A DNA stretch of 64,000 bases from Alkalihalobacillus sp. FSL W8-0930 (GTDB taxonomy: Bacteria; Bacillota; Bacilli; Bacillales; Bacillaceae_D), in contig CP150183.1 of the NCBI GenBank assembly GCA_037965595.1, positions 3,782,001 to 3,846,000 of the forward strand. The letters are read 5' to 3'. Positions 54,883 to 64,000 of this stretch are shown in pieces; positions within the stretch are counted from its first letter, which is position 1; each line of letters opens with the position of its first letter. The notes beneath the pieces are model-generated. The model searched no databases, was not told the origin of the DNA, and saw nothing but the letters and a program-made list of their open reading frames with translations. The translations under genes and the position numbers were made by a program.

Positions 54883-56962
54883 GTATCGAATCTCTCAATC
54901 GCTTGGCCCAATCATTTGCCTTCTGCTCATCATCAAACCAATACTCCAGAAGCTGAGGAATAATCTCAAACTCAATGACTTCCTCCACACGACTCAAAGG
55001 ATTCACCTTATACGCATCCCCCACAAAGTAACTATGCCCAATCTGGAAGCCTATCCCGAGTTCACTCACGATCTGTTGATTTAAAAGCTTCACTTCCCCA
55101 ATCACGCGCAACAGCCCCATCGGATCATCCAATTCATTCACATACGATTGGAATGTCTCGTTCTCAAAGGCCGGCTTCATTTCAATAAAGGAAAAACGTC
55201 TTCTGAGTGCATAATCAAGCAAAGCCAAGCTTCGATCCGCTGTATTCATCATCCCAATGATATATAAGTTAGGTGGAACGGAGAACTTCTCGTTTGAATA
55301 CAGAAGATTCACCTGCTCGCCTCGCTTATCTGTTTCAATTAGCATCATTAACTCGCCAAAGATCTTACTCATATTTCCACGGTTAATCTCATCAATGATA
55401 AAGAAATAATCACGCTCAGGATCACGTGCAGCCTTCCTTGCAAACTTCACAAATGGACCTTGTTTCAGCTCAAAACCATCTCCATCTGCTTTTGGACGGA
55501 AGCCTTCGATAAAATCTTCATAGCTGTAGCTTTGGTGGAATTGAACCATATTAACTCGGCTCTCATCCTTTTCTTCCATCATCACGTAAGCTAGACGCTT
55601 GGCGATAAAGGTTTTCCCGACTCCTGGAGCACCCTTCATGATCAGGTTCTTTTTATTCTCAAGTACAGAGATCGTTCGTTTTAATTCCTCATCATTAATA
55701 AAAACCTCTGAAAGGAATTCCTCGGTCGAATAAGGATCGTTCTCGAGTATCGTAGGCTTTGATTCAATGTAACGAATATAGTAATCAATCGCACTTCCAG
55801 AAACCCCTTTATAGCGTTGATACGATTCATTGGCAATCACAACATCTCTTAATTGCTTTAGCTGGTCCGTATCCTCTTCACCAAAAATAGTCGTTTCAAA
55901 ATAAGATTCAATGTCTTGGAGAGCATTGATTTTCTGTGTGATCGTCTTTTCATTTAAGCTCATTCCAGTATCAGTCACTTGATTCGTTAACCAATTCCGG
56001 AACTCATTCACTTCAGTCGTTTTTGGATCAACCACTGTATCATCAAGCACCTGTTCTATCTCTTGAATCAAATCTGGGTATCTATTAATGTTGGTCACTG
56101 TTTTCTGAGGCATATTATGACGCAGATTCCATTGACCGACTTGCTTCCAGTCTACGTCTCTACGGTGCTTGTATTCATTTTTTCCTTCATCAAACTGATA
56201 CTCACCAACAATCACACCACTAGCAACAATTCGGTTCATACCCGCTTTCACATAAACAAGATCGCCTACCTGCATCTCATGGTAAAAGTCCCAAACCGCT
56301 CTTGTATCATGAGTCGGGTGTTTCCCATTGTCACGATGCTGCGTGAGAACCGCTGCAACCCGTTCCTTACTCTCGTACTCTTTGAGATCACCAAGATAAT
56401 CCCAACCAATCGCAATCACATTCTCAGAGTGAAAGGACTCCCAAAGCCTTGCCTGTTCTCCCGGAGAGATCAACCAATAATTAATACTGTCATCAATGCC
56501 ATCAATGTCCGCCTTTTTCTTTTTCGGGTAGCTTAAATTAGGATTTTCATTATAATATAAGTAAATCAAGTACGATCGTAACAATACGCCCCAATCAGGA
56601 ATGCCTCCTAGATTCGTAGGCTTGCTTCTTACACCACGTTCAAATTCATCCTCAGCAAATTTCTGTCTAAACTGAATACGCTTTGCACCAAAGTCTTTAG
56701 GATAACGAGGCACTTTCCCTTTCACAATACGCTCAATATCATTGTCTGTTTGTTCAGTCATTTGTTGATAGACTTCTTTGAACTCTTCATAAGATTGGTA
56801 GTCAAAGAAGTTATCCTTGTATCCAGTTGCGAGTTCAAATTGATTGAGTAAGGAACCCAGCTTTTCTAGATAAGGAGAATACCACATTCCGGTTTTCTCA
56901 CCTAGGTTTTCGGTGACCCAGGATTTGTAGTTTTGTTTTTGATTTTGAACGAGTTCGTCCAT
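54869..56962 (-). CDS. mcrB: McrB-type GTPase with EVE domain
   Basis: 697 residues from the ATG at 56962 (GGAGGG site); the frame open to 57049 lacks a site. N-terminal helical region, an EVE/PUA-like domain for modified-base recognition (about 160-300, NYWLISPGEQARLWESF), then the McrB AAA+ domain: Walker A GAPGVGKTF near 444, Walker B IIDEINRGNMSKIFGELM near 510, and NTADRS near 571. GTP-driven translocation with McrC. The EVE domain suggests recognition of a modified cytosine. Confidence 0.92.
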   Translation of the reverse strand: MDELVQNQKQNYKSWVTENLGEKTGMWYSPYLEKLGSLLNQFELATGYKDNFFDYQSYEEFKEVYQQMTEQTDNDIERIVKGKVPRYPKDFGAKRIQFRQKFAEDEFERGVRSKPTNLGGIPDWGVLLRSYLIYLYYNENPNLSYPKKKKADIDGIDDSINYWLISPGEQARLWESFHSENVIAIGWDYLGDLKEYESKERVAAVLTQHRDNGKHPTHDTRAVWDFYHEMQVGDLVYVKAGMNRIVASGVIVGEYQFDEGKNEYKHRRDVDWKQVGQWNLRHNMPQKTVTNINRYPDLIQEIEQVLDDTVVDPKTTEVNEFRNWLTNQVTDTGMSLNEKTITQKINALQDIESYFETTIFGEEDTDQLKQLRDVVIANESYQRYKGVSGSAIDYYIRYIESKPTILENDPYSTEEFLSEVFINDEELKRTISVLENKKNLIMKGAPGVGKTFIAKRLAYVMMEEKDESRVNMVQFHQSYSYEDFIEGFRPKADGDGFELKQGPFVKFARKAARDPERDYFFIIDEINRGNMSKIFGELMMLIETDKRGEQVNLLYSNEKFSVPPNLYIIGMMNTADRSLALLDYALRRRFSFIEMKPAFENETFQSYVNELDDPMGLLRVIGEVKLLNQQIVSELGIGFQIGHSYFVGDAYKVNPLSRVEEVIEFEIIPQLLEYWFDDEQKANDWAKRLRDSIHGAE

Positions 56963-57245
56963 AGAAATCCCTCCGTAATCCATAGTATTCTTCATAATCA
57001 TACTATGGGTACAATTATAAAATTGATATAAATATTCAAAGAAAATCATTTCCTAAATTATGTGACGCTATTCTAAAAAAGAATTGAGGCTAACCCAATG
57101 TCAGATGAAAAGGGAAACTTCACTAAAATAGATACATTTATAAACTACTCCAAGATATAGATTCTCTATAATGAAAATTTTTGCCACTCTGCATATATTG
57201 AGCTAACGGTACGCGACCGACCGCAAAGGAAGACGCCAATGGGGT

Positions 57246-57489
57246 GATATCAAAAAACTGATTAAGGAAATAAATAAATTTAAGTTTCCCATAACTGGAG
57301 GTAATACCATGATTAAAGGATTGTCCAAATCTATCTTATTTGCAGCTGAGCTTCCAGAAGAATTTCAGTGAGTTATCATTAAAGAAGCCTTTGGGTCGGA
57401 ATAACGAGCATATAAAAGAGGAAATTTCAGATGTTCTAAACTACAAATTGATGCTCTGTTCTGAGCTGGAGATGTATGTGAGGTTGTGA
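57246..57489 (+). pseudogene. Decayed MazG-like nucleotide pyrophosphohydrolase
   Basis: Two frames together read like a MazG-type protein: 57246-57371 gives DIKKLIKEINKFK then LSKSILFAAELPEEFQ and a stop, and after a frame change 57376-57489 gives NEHIKEEISDVLNYKLMLCSELEMYV and a stop. MazG-like enzymes have (L)SKSI-EAAEL-EE-FQ and E-ADVL-Y---LCDEL. The N-terminus and metal residues are damaged, so it is dead. Intact copies are common next to restriction systems. The rest of the 56963-57778 gap is AT-rich and shows nothing else. Confidence 0.6.
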
Positions 57490-57778
57490 AAACGAAAATT
57501 AAAATAATACATTCTGTAACCACATATTATTTTATATGACAAAAACAGTTTTAGATTACCTGCCTATTCAGTGTCCAAGAATATGGAAGATGTAATGATA
57601 ACTTAGTAAACAAAAAGTCATCTGAGAATACCTTAACTTTATAAAAAAAGAGTCTCCTGAAATGTCAATTTAGTTTTAATTAAATTTTCCTCCCTTCTAA
57701 AAATATTGTATTTAAGAAAAAATTGTATCTGCATTATGAAGAATAAATTATAAATAATTCTAATAATAGGTGATTAAA

Positions 57779-58165
57779 ATGATATCAGATACCGAGATTG
57801 AACTAATGAAAGAATCATATAGCTTAATATATAAGGTTGAGAATATGTTAAGACTTAATATACGTTTAGAAATGGAATCATTTTACGGATTAAATTGGTA
57901 CAATGTAGCACCACGTCAAGAAAGGTTACCCTCTTACAAGAGATCATTCCAAAGACTTTATTTCCATGAATTAATACCTTTTCTAGTAGTATATCCATGC
58001 TTTAGAAAATTCGCTTCCGAAGATATCATTTTTAGTCTCCGACAATTAATACCCCTACGTAATAAAATTGCTCATAATGTTTGTTTGAATACCACTGAAT
58101 ACAATCTATTATGTAAGAATTATAAAAACATAAAACTAGCTTTAGACAATTTAAACCTCCTATAA
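57779..58165 (+). CDS. Small HEPN-domain protein (Swt1-like), probable RNase
   Basis: 128 residues from the ATG at 57779 (TAGGTGAT site); the GTG at 57770 overlaps that site. All-helical. IYKVENMLRLNIRLEMESFYGLNWY resembles the Swt1-type HEPN start, and RNKIAHN places the Rx4H RNase signature at residues 94-99. HEPN proteins with this motif cleave RNA in toxin and abortive-infection systems. It stands alone between McrBC and the type I restriction genes on the opposite strand, with no partner (nucleotidyltransferase or antitoxin) beside it. AT-rich. Confidence 0.6.
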   Translation: MISDTEIELMKESYSLIYKVENMLRLNIRLEMESFYGLNWYNVAPRQERLPSYKRSFQRLYFHELIPFLVVYPCFRKFASEDIIFSLRQLIPLRNKIAHNVCLNTTEYNLLCKNYKNIKLALDNLNLL

Positions 58166-58733
58166 CTCTCTAGGCTAATTAATAGTTTAATTAATATATT
58201 TTAAAAATAAAGAACCATTAAAAATTACCTTCTAACTTTTTTGTTTTTGGAGTTCTTACTTTTATTAAAGTTCTTATGTCCCATTCTGTATCCATTATAT
58301 ATTGAATATTTTAATGCGAGATAATTTGTACTAACTGTTTCATGCATGTTTATTCTTTTTTGTTTATCTTTTTAGTCTTACTATTTTTCTCAGCAGAAAT
58401 ATAAAGAGTACTCAAATATAAGAGAACTATTTTCTCGTTCATCAATAAATCTATGTGGCCCTATTAAAGTAGACAAGAAAAGCAAGGAAATGATAAGTAG
58501 ATCTCTTCAATCCTTATTTTTCTTGCCTACATATTTTAAACAAATATTACTATTAAAAGTACAAGGTACTACTGTTTTAAAAAATTAATTAAGCTGAACT
58601 TTGACTGGCTGTTTGGGTAATTACTCTTGTCAATATCGGCTGCCCGTTTTTCAGGTAAGCAACTATTAAGGTGTAAAAGTTAACAGTAACTACAAATTGG
58701 TTGGGAATTATCTATTTATTGTTTATTGACAAG
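58166..58733. other. AT-rich gap in the defence island, no gene seen
   Basis: 568 bases without a frame I can support. An imperfect hairpin (AAGAAAAGCAAGGA with TCCTTATTTTTCTT, about 58477-58526) is the only structure noted; it might end the HEPN transcript. It is possibly a site of past gene loss. Confidence 0.4.
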
Positions 58734-61055
58734 TTAAGATGCCTCTTGTTGATACAAAGCTTTTTGAAAAGAAGTAAATGTTTCTTGGATCTTGCTAACA
58801 CCTCCAAGAACTTCCACCGCATCAGTAATTGAATGGTATTTAAGTTCCAGTAATCGTGGTAACTTTTCTTGATCAAGCTCTTCATAGCCAGTTTCAACGT
58901 ACTTAGAAAGCACAAAATCTAGAAATTCTTGTTCTTTATCATCTAGATCCTTAAAGATACTCAACTTGGCTTTAGCAACACGTTCTTTTCTTGAAATTGG
59001 TTTAATAGCATACGATACAAATTCAAGTACATCGAACAAATCACTGTTATCAGCATTTATCAAACTTTGTAATGCAGACAATTCATCTTTTCCATACCCT
59101 GTATTAGCAAGTTTCTCCATTAAAGCCTTTCGTGTCATCGGGTTTGACCATATATCACGCAGTTCTTCTTCGCTTTTGAAAAAGTCCGGTAACGTTCCAT
59201 ACAAGTTTTCTATGAACTCCTCGGCAGTAATTGGCTTCCCATCAGCGCTCCAAAAACTAGTAGCAACCGTATGTTGGATCTCTCGTTCTTTTCCATCTCT
59301 TAGTTTTATCTTTATTTTTTTCTTAGGTTCTCTGGGGTCATCCGGATCTCCCGGATTACCAGGATCGTCTGGATTTCTTGGATCACCAGGATTTCTAGGA
59401 CCTTTTGGCTCTTTCGGTTCTGGCTCTAAAGGAGGACCATCCCATTCAGGGTCATTAAAATTTTGATAAGCATCAACAAAGTCATAAATCGTAAAAAATT
59501 CTTTTCCTTCGTATAGTCTCGTTCCTCGACCAACAATTTGTTTAAATTCAATCATCTGTTTTATCGGTCGCATTAAAACAATATTTCGAACATTTCTAGC
59601 ATCTACTCCCGTAGAAAGTTTCTTCGAAGTAGTTAATATGGTTGGAATAGTTTTCTCATTGTCCTGAAAGTCTCTAAGATAAAGTTCTCCTAAAGCTGAG
59701 TCCTCTGCCGTTACTCGAACACAGTACAAAGGATCTTTACTGTTACTATATTGATTAATTAAATCCCGAACGAGAGCTGCATGAGGCTGTGATGCACAAA
59801 AAATAATAGTTTTCTCCTTTTGATTTATTTCCGAAAGGAAAATTTTTATACGTATTGCTTCTCGTTCTTTAATTTCAATGATTTTATTAAAATCTTCTTC
59901 GGCGTATAACTTACCTTCTTCAACTTCCCCTTCTATAACATCATCATCCGAAACATACATATAATCATCGATTGTAGTTTTGATACGTTTTACTTTAAAA
60001 GGGGTTAAGAAACCATCATTAATACCTTCTTTTAAAGAATATTCATAAATTGGTTTGCCAAAGTATTCATAAGTGTCAGCATTATGTTTTCTCTTAGGCG
60101 TTGCAGTTAATCCTAATTGAACAGCTGGATGGAAATATTCTAAAATATCTCGCCAACTACTTTCATTGTTTGCTCCACCACGGTGACACTCATCAATAAT
60201 AATAAAATCAAAGTAGTCGGGAGGATAGTCACCAAAGTATAGCTTGTTATCCTTCCCACTCATAAAAGTCTGAAAAATCGTAAAGAAAATATTTCCATTT
60301 GTGGGAACTTTTCCTTTTTTCGCAATTTCTTTAGGATTGATACGAACCAAAGCATCCTCTGAAAAAGCGGAGAATGAATTAAATGCTTGGTCGGCTAAAA
60401 TATTCCTATCAGCTAAAAACAAGATGCGTGGCCTACGCGACCCGTCACGTTTAATATTCCAACGTGCATGAAAGAGTTTCCATGCAATTTGAAAGGCTAT
60501 AAAAGTTTTTCCTGTGCCTGTAGCTAGGGTGAGTAAGATTCTTGGCTTTTCTTTTGCTATAGCTGAAACAGTTTTATTAACTGCTATTTCTTGATAAAAT
60601 CTAGGTTTTTTTGTACCCCCAAAGTCTTCAAAAGGTACAGCATTAAACTTATCTCTCCATTCATTTTGATCGGAGAAAACCCTATTCCAAAGTTCATCAG
60701 GAGTAGGAAAAGAATCAACTAAACCCTCAGTTCCGTATTTAAGACACATCTCGTAAATTTCTCTTCCATTACTTGAATATGTGTAATCTAACTTTAACTT
60801 CAAGGCATAATTTTTTGCTTGAGCGACTCCTTCTCCTATTTCTAATTCGTTACTTTTTGCCTCTATAACTGCTAACTTTATTCCTTTATAAACAAGAATA
60901 TAGTCAGCTATCATCGGTTTAGCACGACCTCCAGCCTGAATTTTTCCAGTTGTAATATGAAATTCTCTTAATACTTTTGAACCTTCAACTACTCCCCAGC
61001 CACTTTCTCTTAGCTTCGGATCGATAAGCTCAGCTCTTGTTTCTGCCTCATTCAT
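58734..61055 (-). CDS. hsdR: Type I restriction enzyme, endonuclease/motor subunit HsdR
   Basis: 773 residues, short for HsdR but matching the EcoEI-like class. N-terminal nuclease domain with DYILVYKG--LAVIEAKSN (about 48-70), helicase motor with ATGTGKTF near 178 and DECHRGG near 287, TGVDARNVRNIVLMRP and GRGTRLYEG near 510-520, then a C-terminal EcoEI-type domain (about 600-770). Between them, residues about 542-578, lies an unusual linker with proline at every third position (GPR-NPG-DPR-NPD-DPG-NPG-DPD-DPR). Cleaves unmethylated DNA with HsdM and HsdS. Last gene of the operon. Confidence 0.93.
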   Translation of the reverse strand: MNEAETRAELIDPKLRESGWGVVEGSKVLREFHITTGKIQAGGRAKPMIADYILVYKGIKLAVIEAKSNELEIGEGVAQAKNYALKLKLDYTYSSNGREIYEMCLKYGTEGLVDSFPTPDELWNRVFSDQNEWRDKFNAVPFEDFGGTKKPRFYQEIAVNKTVSAIAKEKPRILLTLATGTGKTFIAFQIAWKLFHARWNIKRDGSRRPRILFLADRNILADQAFNSFSAFSEDALVRINPKEIAKKGKVPTNGNIFFTIFQTFMSGKDNKLYFGDYPPDYFDFIIIDECHRGGANNESSWRDILEYFHPAVQLGLTATPKRKHNADTYEYFGKPIYEYSLKEGINDGFLTPFKVKRIKTTIDDYMYVSDDDVIEGEVEEGKLYAEEDFNKIIEIKEREAIRIKIFLSEINQKEKTIIFCASQPHAALVRDLINQYSNSKDPLYCVRVTAEDSALGELYLRDFQDNEKTIPTILTTSKKLSTGVDARNVRNIVLMRPIKQMIEFKQIVGRGTRLYEGKEFFTIYDFVDAYQNFNDPEWDGPPLEPEPKEPKGPRNPGDPRNPDDPGNPGDPDDPREPKKKIKIKLRDGKEREIQHTVATSFWSADGKPITAEEFIENLYGTLPDFFKSEEELRDIWSNPMTRKALMEKLANTGYGKDELSALQSLINADNSDLFDVLEFVSYAIKPISRKERVAKAKLSIFKDLDDKEQEFLDFVLSKYVETGYEELDQEKLPRLLELKYHSITDAVEVLGGVSKIQETFTSFQKALYQQEAS

Positions 61056-61067
61056 AGCCCTACCTCC

Positions 61068-62300
61068 TTAGAGTTCACCGTTAAATGCTTTTTGTAAAAT
61101 TGATTTCTTCAGTTTGTCTAAGTTAGCTAATTTCTTTATATATATTTCTTCGAGTTTCTTTGTTTCTTCTGCTAATGTATCTAGTTTTTCAACAATACTT
61201 TCTTGTTCGCTTATTGTTTGAGGAATAAATATTGAAAATGCGAATAAATCATCTTTGGTTAAAGCTTCTCTAGTTGAACCACCTGATCTAGCTATATTTA
61301 AAAGTTTTTCTTTATTCGGCTTCGATATTAAGGAGTATTGTAAAAAAGATGATTGAATTATATCAACAATCGGACGAAGTATACTTACATGCTGATTAAC
61401 TCTAGCTGGTAATATCTCTTCTGGTACAACACAGCATCTTGCAATAGACGCACCTGTAATATTAAGCAGAACATCATCTTTAAATATTTCTACATTATTT
61501 AATTTTTTTGCTTGCATTTCATCAATGAAAGCAAGATTCAATTCCCTGAAGCCATCATCATAAACATTCTGACTTCTTATTAGAGAGATCCCCTGTTCTT
61601 TGTAAGAGGCCTTTCCGCCCTTTGGAGTTGCTCCACTTCCAATTTTACTTGTAATTTCCCCCAACCTTTTTTCTTCCCAATCTTGAGGTGGATTAGCAAA
61701 TACACCTTGCAGATATGATTCAAAAAGCTCTCTAGCATTTTGTAGTTTTTTCTCAGTATTTTCTTTTGCTTTTTCTATAGATTCGAAAGCTTCGTCTATA
61801 AGTTCTACTACGCGCTGTTGTTCCAAATGAGTTTTAGGAAATGGGATTTCTGTATTTTCTACAAAGTCTAGAGGTACTCTTTTGTGGCCCACAGCCCCGG
61901 TCATGACTTTTTGACCATTTAGCCTAAATTCTTCTTTTGATAAGAAATAAAATAAATAATCAGGTATTATTTCTCCTTTTGTTCGTAAAACAATATACTC
62001 ACTCGATCCAAAACCTATACCATTTTTTAAATTCCGCGCAATTCCTAGCTTCCCATTTTCAAAGCAAGGAGTGATTTTAGCTAGAAGCACATCTTCTTCA
62101 CGAAAAAAAGTATAACCTTTATAAACTTCTTTTAATGCTCTTTCATTTTTGGCAATGAAGTTTTTTGAAAGTCTTTCCAGGTTCTCCATAGGGACAAAAG
62201 ACACTAGCTCTTCATCACTTAACCGATCTTTTGCTTCTTTTTTAGGAGGTCTTATTTGACAAACTTCTACTAGTTTTTTTACTTCCCAACCTTGCTTCAT
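61068..62300 (-). CDS. hsdS: Type I restriction enzyme specificity subunit HsdS
   Basis: 410 residues. Two target-recognition domains (about 1-150 and 205-365), each followed by a coiled-coil spacer (LEQQRVVELIDEAFESIEKAKENTEKKL near 170; EQESIVEKLDTLAEETKKLEEIYIKKL near 375). The second starts DWEEKRLGEITSKIGSGATPKGG, a common start for these domains. It determines a split DNA target for methylation and cutting. Overlaps hsdM by 4 bases. Confidence 0.93.
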   Translation of the reverse strand: MKQGWEVKKLVEVCQIRPPKKEAKDRLSDEELVSFVPMENLERLSKNFIAKNERALKEVYKGYTFFREEDVLLAKITPCFENGKLGIARNLKNGIGFGSSEYIVLRTKGEIIPDYLFYFLSKEEFRLNGQKVMTGAVGHKRVPLDFVENTEIPFPKTHLEQQRVVELIDEAFESIEKAKENTEKKLQNARELFESYLQGVFANPPQDWEEKRLGEITSKIGSGATPKGGKASYKEQGISLIRSQNVYDDGFRELNLAFIDEMQAKKLNNVEIFKDDVLLNITGASIARCCVVPEEILPARVNQHVSILRPIVDIIQSSFLQYSLISKPNKEKLLNIARSGGSTREALTKDDLFAFSIFIPQTISEQESIVEKLDTLAEETKKLEEIYIKKLANLDKLKKSILQKAFNGEL

Positions 62301-63751
62301 AGTAGCCCCCTGATAGTTTCAAAAATTGCAGCACTTTCTTCATCAAGGGCTACTATGTCATCTAATATTTCTTCAGGATCACGCAAGGCTACTTCATCTT
62401 TTTTATTTGGATTTCTTACGGATAAATCATAAGTAGTAGTATCTACATCCGTAATATTTATCTTCCATGAATTTATAGAATCAGCTTTAGTTTTCTGTAA
62501 TTCAATAAACTCTGCTAAATCATTTTCATTTAGCGGATTGGTTTTACCCAAGTTTCTATCTAAATTCAACTGGTAATACCAAATATTCTGTGTTGGCTTT
62601 CCCTTTTCAAAAAATAACACTACAGTGTGTACTCCAGCGCCTAAAAAAGTTTTTGCTGGTAAATCTAATACTGTATGTAAGTTACAGCTTTCTAAAAGTT
62701 GCTTACGAAGATTTATGGAAGCATTATCAGAATTAGATAAAAAAGTATTTTTAATTACTATCCCTGTACGTCCTCCACCTTTAAGAATTTTGATAAAATG
62801 CTGCAAGAATAGAAAAGCAGTCTCCCCTGTCTTTATAGGGAAGTTCTGTTGAACTTCGGCACGTTCTTTGCCTCCAAATGGAGGATTAGCTAGTATAATA
62901 TCGTATCTGTCTTTTTCTTGAATATCAGATAAATTTTCAGTCAATGTATTAGTATGAACAATATTCGGAGCCTCAATGCCATGGAGAATCATATTCATAA
63001 TTCCAATTATATACGCTAAAGACTTCTTTTCTTTACCATAAAATGTTTTTTTCTGAAGGATCTCCATTTCATTCGTGCTTAAGTTTTTACTTGTTTTTAA
63101 ATATTCAAAGGCTTCTACTAAGAATCCGGAAGATCCAGCTGCCCCATCGTAAATCCTGTCCCCAATCGTTGGGGCTACAACATTTACAATGGTCTTGATA
63201 AGAGGTCGCGGTGTATAATATTCTCCTCCATTACGACCAGCATTTCCCATGTTCTTTATCTTGTCTTCATATAAATGTGACATCTCATGCTTTTCTACAT
63301 GTGAACTAAATCTTAATTCGTCTACATAGTTGATGACTTCCCTAAGATTGTAGCCACTTTGAATTTTATTGTTAAGTTCAGAAAATATCTCACCTATTTT
63401 ATATTCAATAGTATCAGCATCTGTAGCTTCTAATTTGAACTTTTTAAGATAAGGAAATAACTTTCCATTTACAAATTCTCTAAGGTCATCTCCAGTCATA
63501 GCCTTATGATGATCTAAATTACCATTTTCATCTTTCGGAGCCGCCCAAACGTCCCATTTGAAATCAGGCTTAATAATTTCCTTAAATGAATGAGCAGATA
63601 GTTCAGCCATTGTTTTTTTATCTCTTTCGAGATCGTCTAAATACTTAAGAAAAAGAATCCATGAAGTTTGCTCTATGTAATCTATCTCACTACCACAACC
63701 TGCATCTTTCCAAAGTACATCATCTATATTTTTAAAAGTCTGTTCAAACAC
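62297..63751 (-). CDS. hsdM: Type I restriction enzyme methyltransferase subunit HsdM
   Basis: 484 residues, complete. N-terminal HsdM helical domain (EIDYIEQTSWILFLKYLDDLE), then the N6-adenine methylase: GNAGRNGGEYYTPRPLIKTIV, the SAM motif DGAAGSSGFLVEAF near 205, and the catalytic NPPFGG near 290. Protects the host target. First gene of hsdM-hsdS-hsdR. The 249 bases upstream to the window edge hold no supported gene. Confidence 0.95.
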   Translation of the reverse strand: MFEQTFKNIDDVLWKDAGCGSEIDYIEQTSWILFLKYLDDLERDKKTMAELSAHSFKEIIKPDFKWDVWAAPKDENGNLDHHKAMTGDDLREFVNGKLFPYLKKFKLEATDADTIEYKIGEIFSELNNKIQSGYNLREVINYVDELRFSSHVEKHEMSHLYEDKIKNMGNAGRNGGEYYTPRPLIKTIVNVVAPTIGDRIYDGAAGSSGFLVEAFEYLKTSKNLSTNEMEILQKKTFYGKEKKSLAYIIGIMNMILHGIEAPNIVHTNTLTENLSDIQEKDRYDIILANPPFGGKERAEVQQNFPIKTGETAFLFLQHFIKILKGGGRTGIVIKNTFLSNSDNASINLRKQLLESCNLHTVLDLPAKTFLGAGVHTVVLFFEKGKPTQNIWYYQLNLDRNLGKTNPLNENDLAEFIELQKTKADSINSWKINITDVDTTTYDLSVRNPNKKDEVALRDPEEILDDIVALDEESAAIFETIRGLL

Positions 63752-64000
63752 TATACTTCATCCTCCAAGTCTTTTGGTTCCGCATCTATTAGAATTTACT
63801 AAACATCTTTTATAGCTCGTCCATTTCCACTATATTATTATACAACAATTGTAAGAAGCTTACCAAAAGTCTTTTTATAAGGCTCTTTAAAGGTACGCTT
63901 CTCTATCTGTTTTAGAACGAAGATTGACTGGGTAAGAAACTAAGAAACAGATTATGCAGCAGTCGGATAGCTCTTCTTAAAGATGGACACATTCAATCTT

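Noticed and set aside
58734-63751. Phase-variable or inverted hsdS
   Set aside because: Only one complete hsdS is present, with no second copy, inverted repeat or recombinase gene in the window.
63850-64000. Possible insertion-sequence remnant at the right edge
   Set aside because: Minus-strand translation (KIECVHL, KKSYPTAA) vaguely recalls IS3-type transposase ends, but it is broken by stops and too short to support.

Overview
The window looks like a Bacillaceae chromosome (low-GC Gram-positive, probably a soil, plant-associated or alkaliphilic genus). Supporting signs are GGAGG-type ribosome binding sites, frequent GTG and TTG starts, TTGACA/TATAAT promoters, SAM-I riboswitches, CcpA-type cre boxes, YesM/YesN-type regulators, HxlR-controlled hxlAB and stem-plus-T-run terminators. 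No rRNA, tRNA, prophage, CRISPR array or intact insertion sequence was found.

Layout. 0-3.7 kb: end of an operon with a double-length Fe3+/polyamine-type ABC permease, a metallo-beta-lactamase-fold hydrolase and a secreted CYTH-like protein, joined by 4-base overlaps. 3.7-14.6 kb: an MFS exporter, a small membrane protein, an SDR, the formaldehyde-fixing RuMP genes hxlAB with divergent hxlR and zwf, a P2-type cation ATPase with unusual transport-site residues, a PadR/DUF1700/lipoprotein operon and thiol peroxidase. 14.7-22.1 kb: a coherent but unidentified catabolic system made of a split transketolase, an SDR, a deviant phosphofructokinase-like kinase, a FadR-type GntR regulator and a TRAP transporter, with related inverted repeats over both main promoters. 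22.4-32.7 kb: assorted genes (transglutaminase-like, M23 peptidase, flavodoxin, two tandem amidohydrolases with a divergent LysR, cupin, a broken YcxB gene, SDR with TetR) and an odd intergenic array with a 20/21-bp period at 25.1-25.3 kb.

32.7-51.2 kb: a beta-galactan/galactoside utilisation locus. It has a GH53 endo-galactanase with Ig-like and carbohydrate-binding parts, a GH35 beta-galactosidase, an AraC regulator, an ABC sugar importer without its own ATPase, a YesM/YesN two-component system, a YesL-like protein, and an operon of two Gfo/Idh/MocA oxidoreductases plus a sugar isomerase/epimerase. Four cre-like boxes lie upstream of its transcription units. A CPBP protease and a SAM-riboswitch-controlled homocysteine methyltransferase are interspersed. 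51.2-53.8 kb: a polar amino acid ABC importer behind a second, nearly identical SAM riboswitch, so probably for methionine, cystine or a related sulfur compound.

53.8-63.8 kb: an AT-richer defence island with McrBC, a decayed MazG-like gene, a small HEPN-domain protein and a complete type I restriction-modification system (HsdM, HsdS, HsdR).

The strongest candidates for something undescribed are the TRAP/transketolase/kinase regulon, the helically phased repeat array, and the shared HxlR-type sites that would tie zwf to formaldehyde detoxification. All functions are inferred from reading the sequence; no database search was run.
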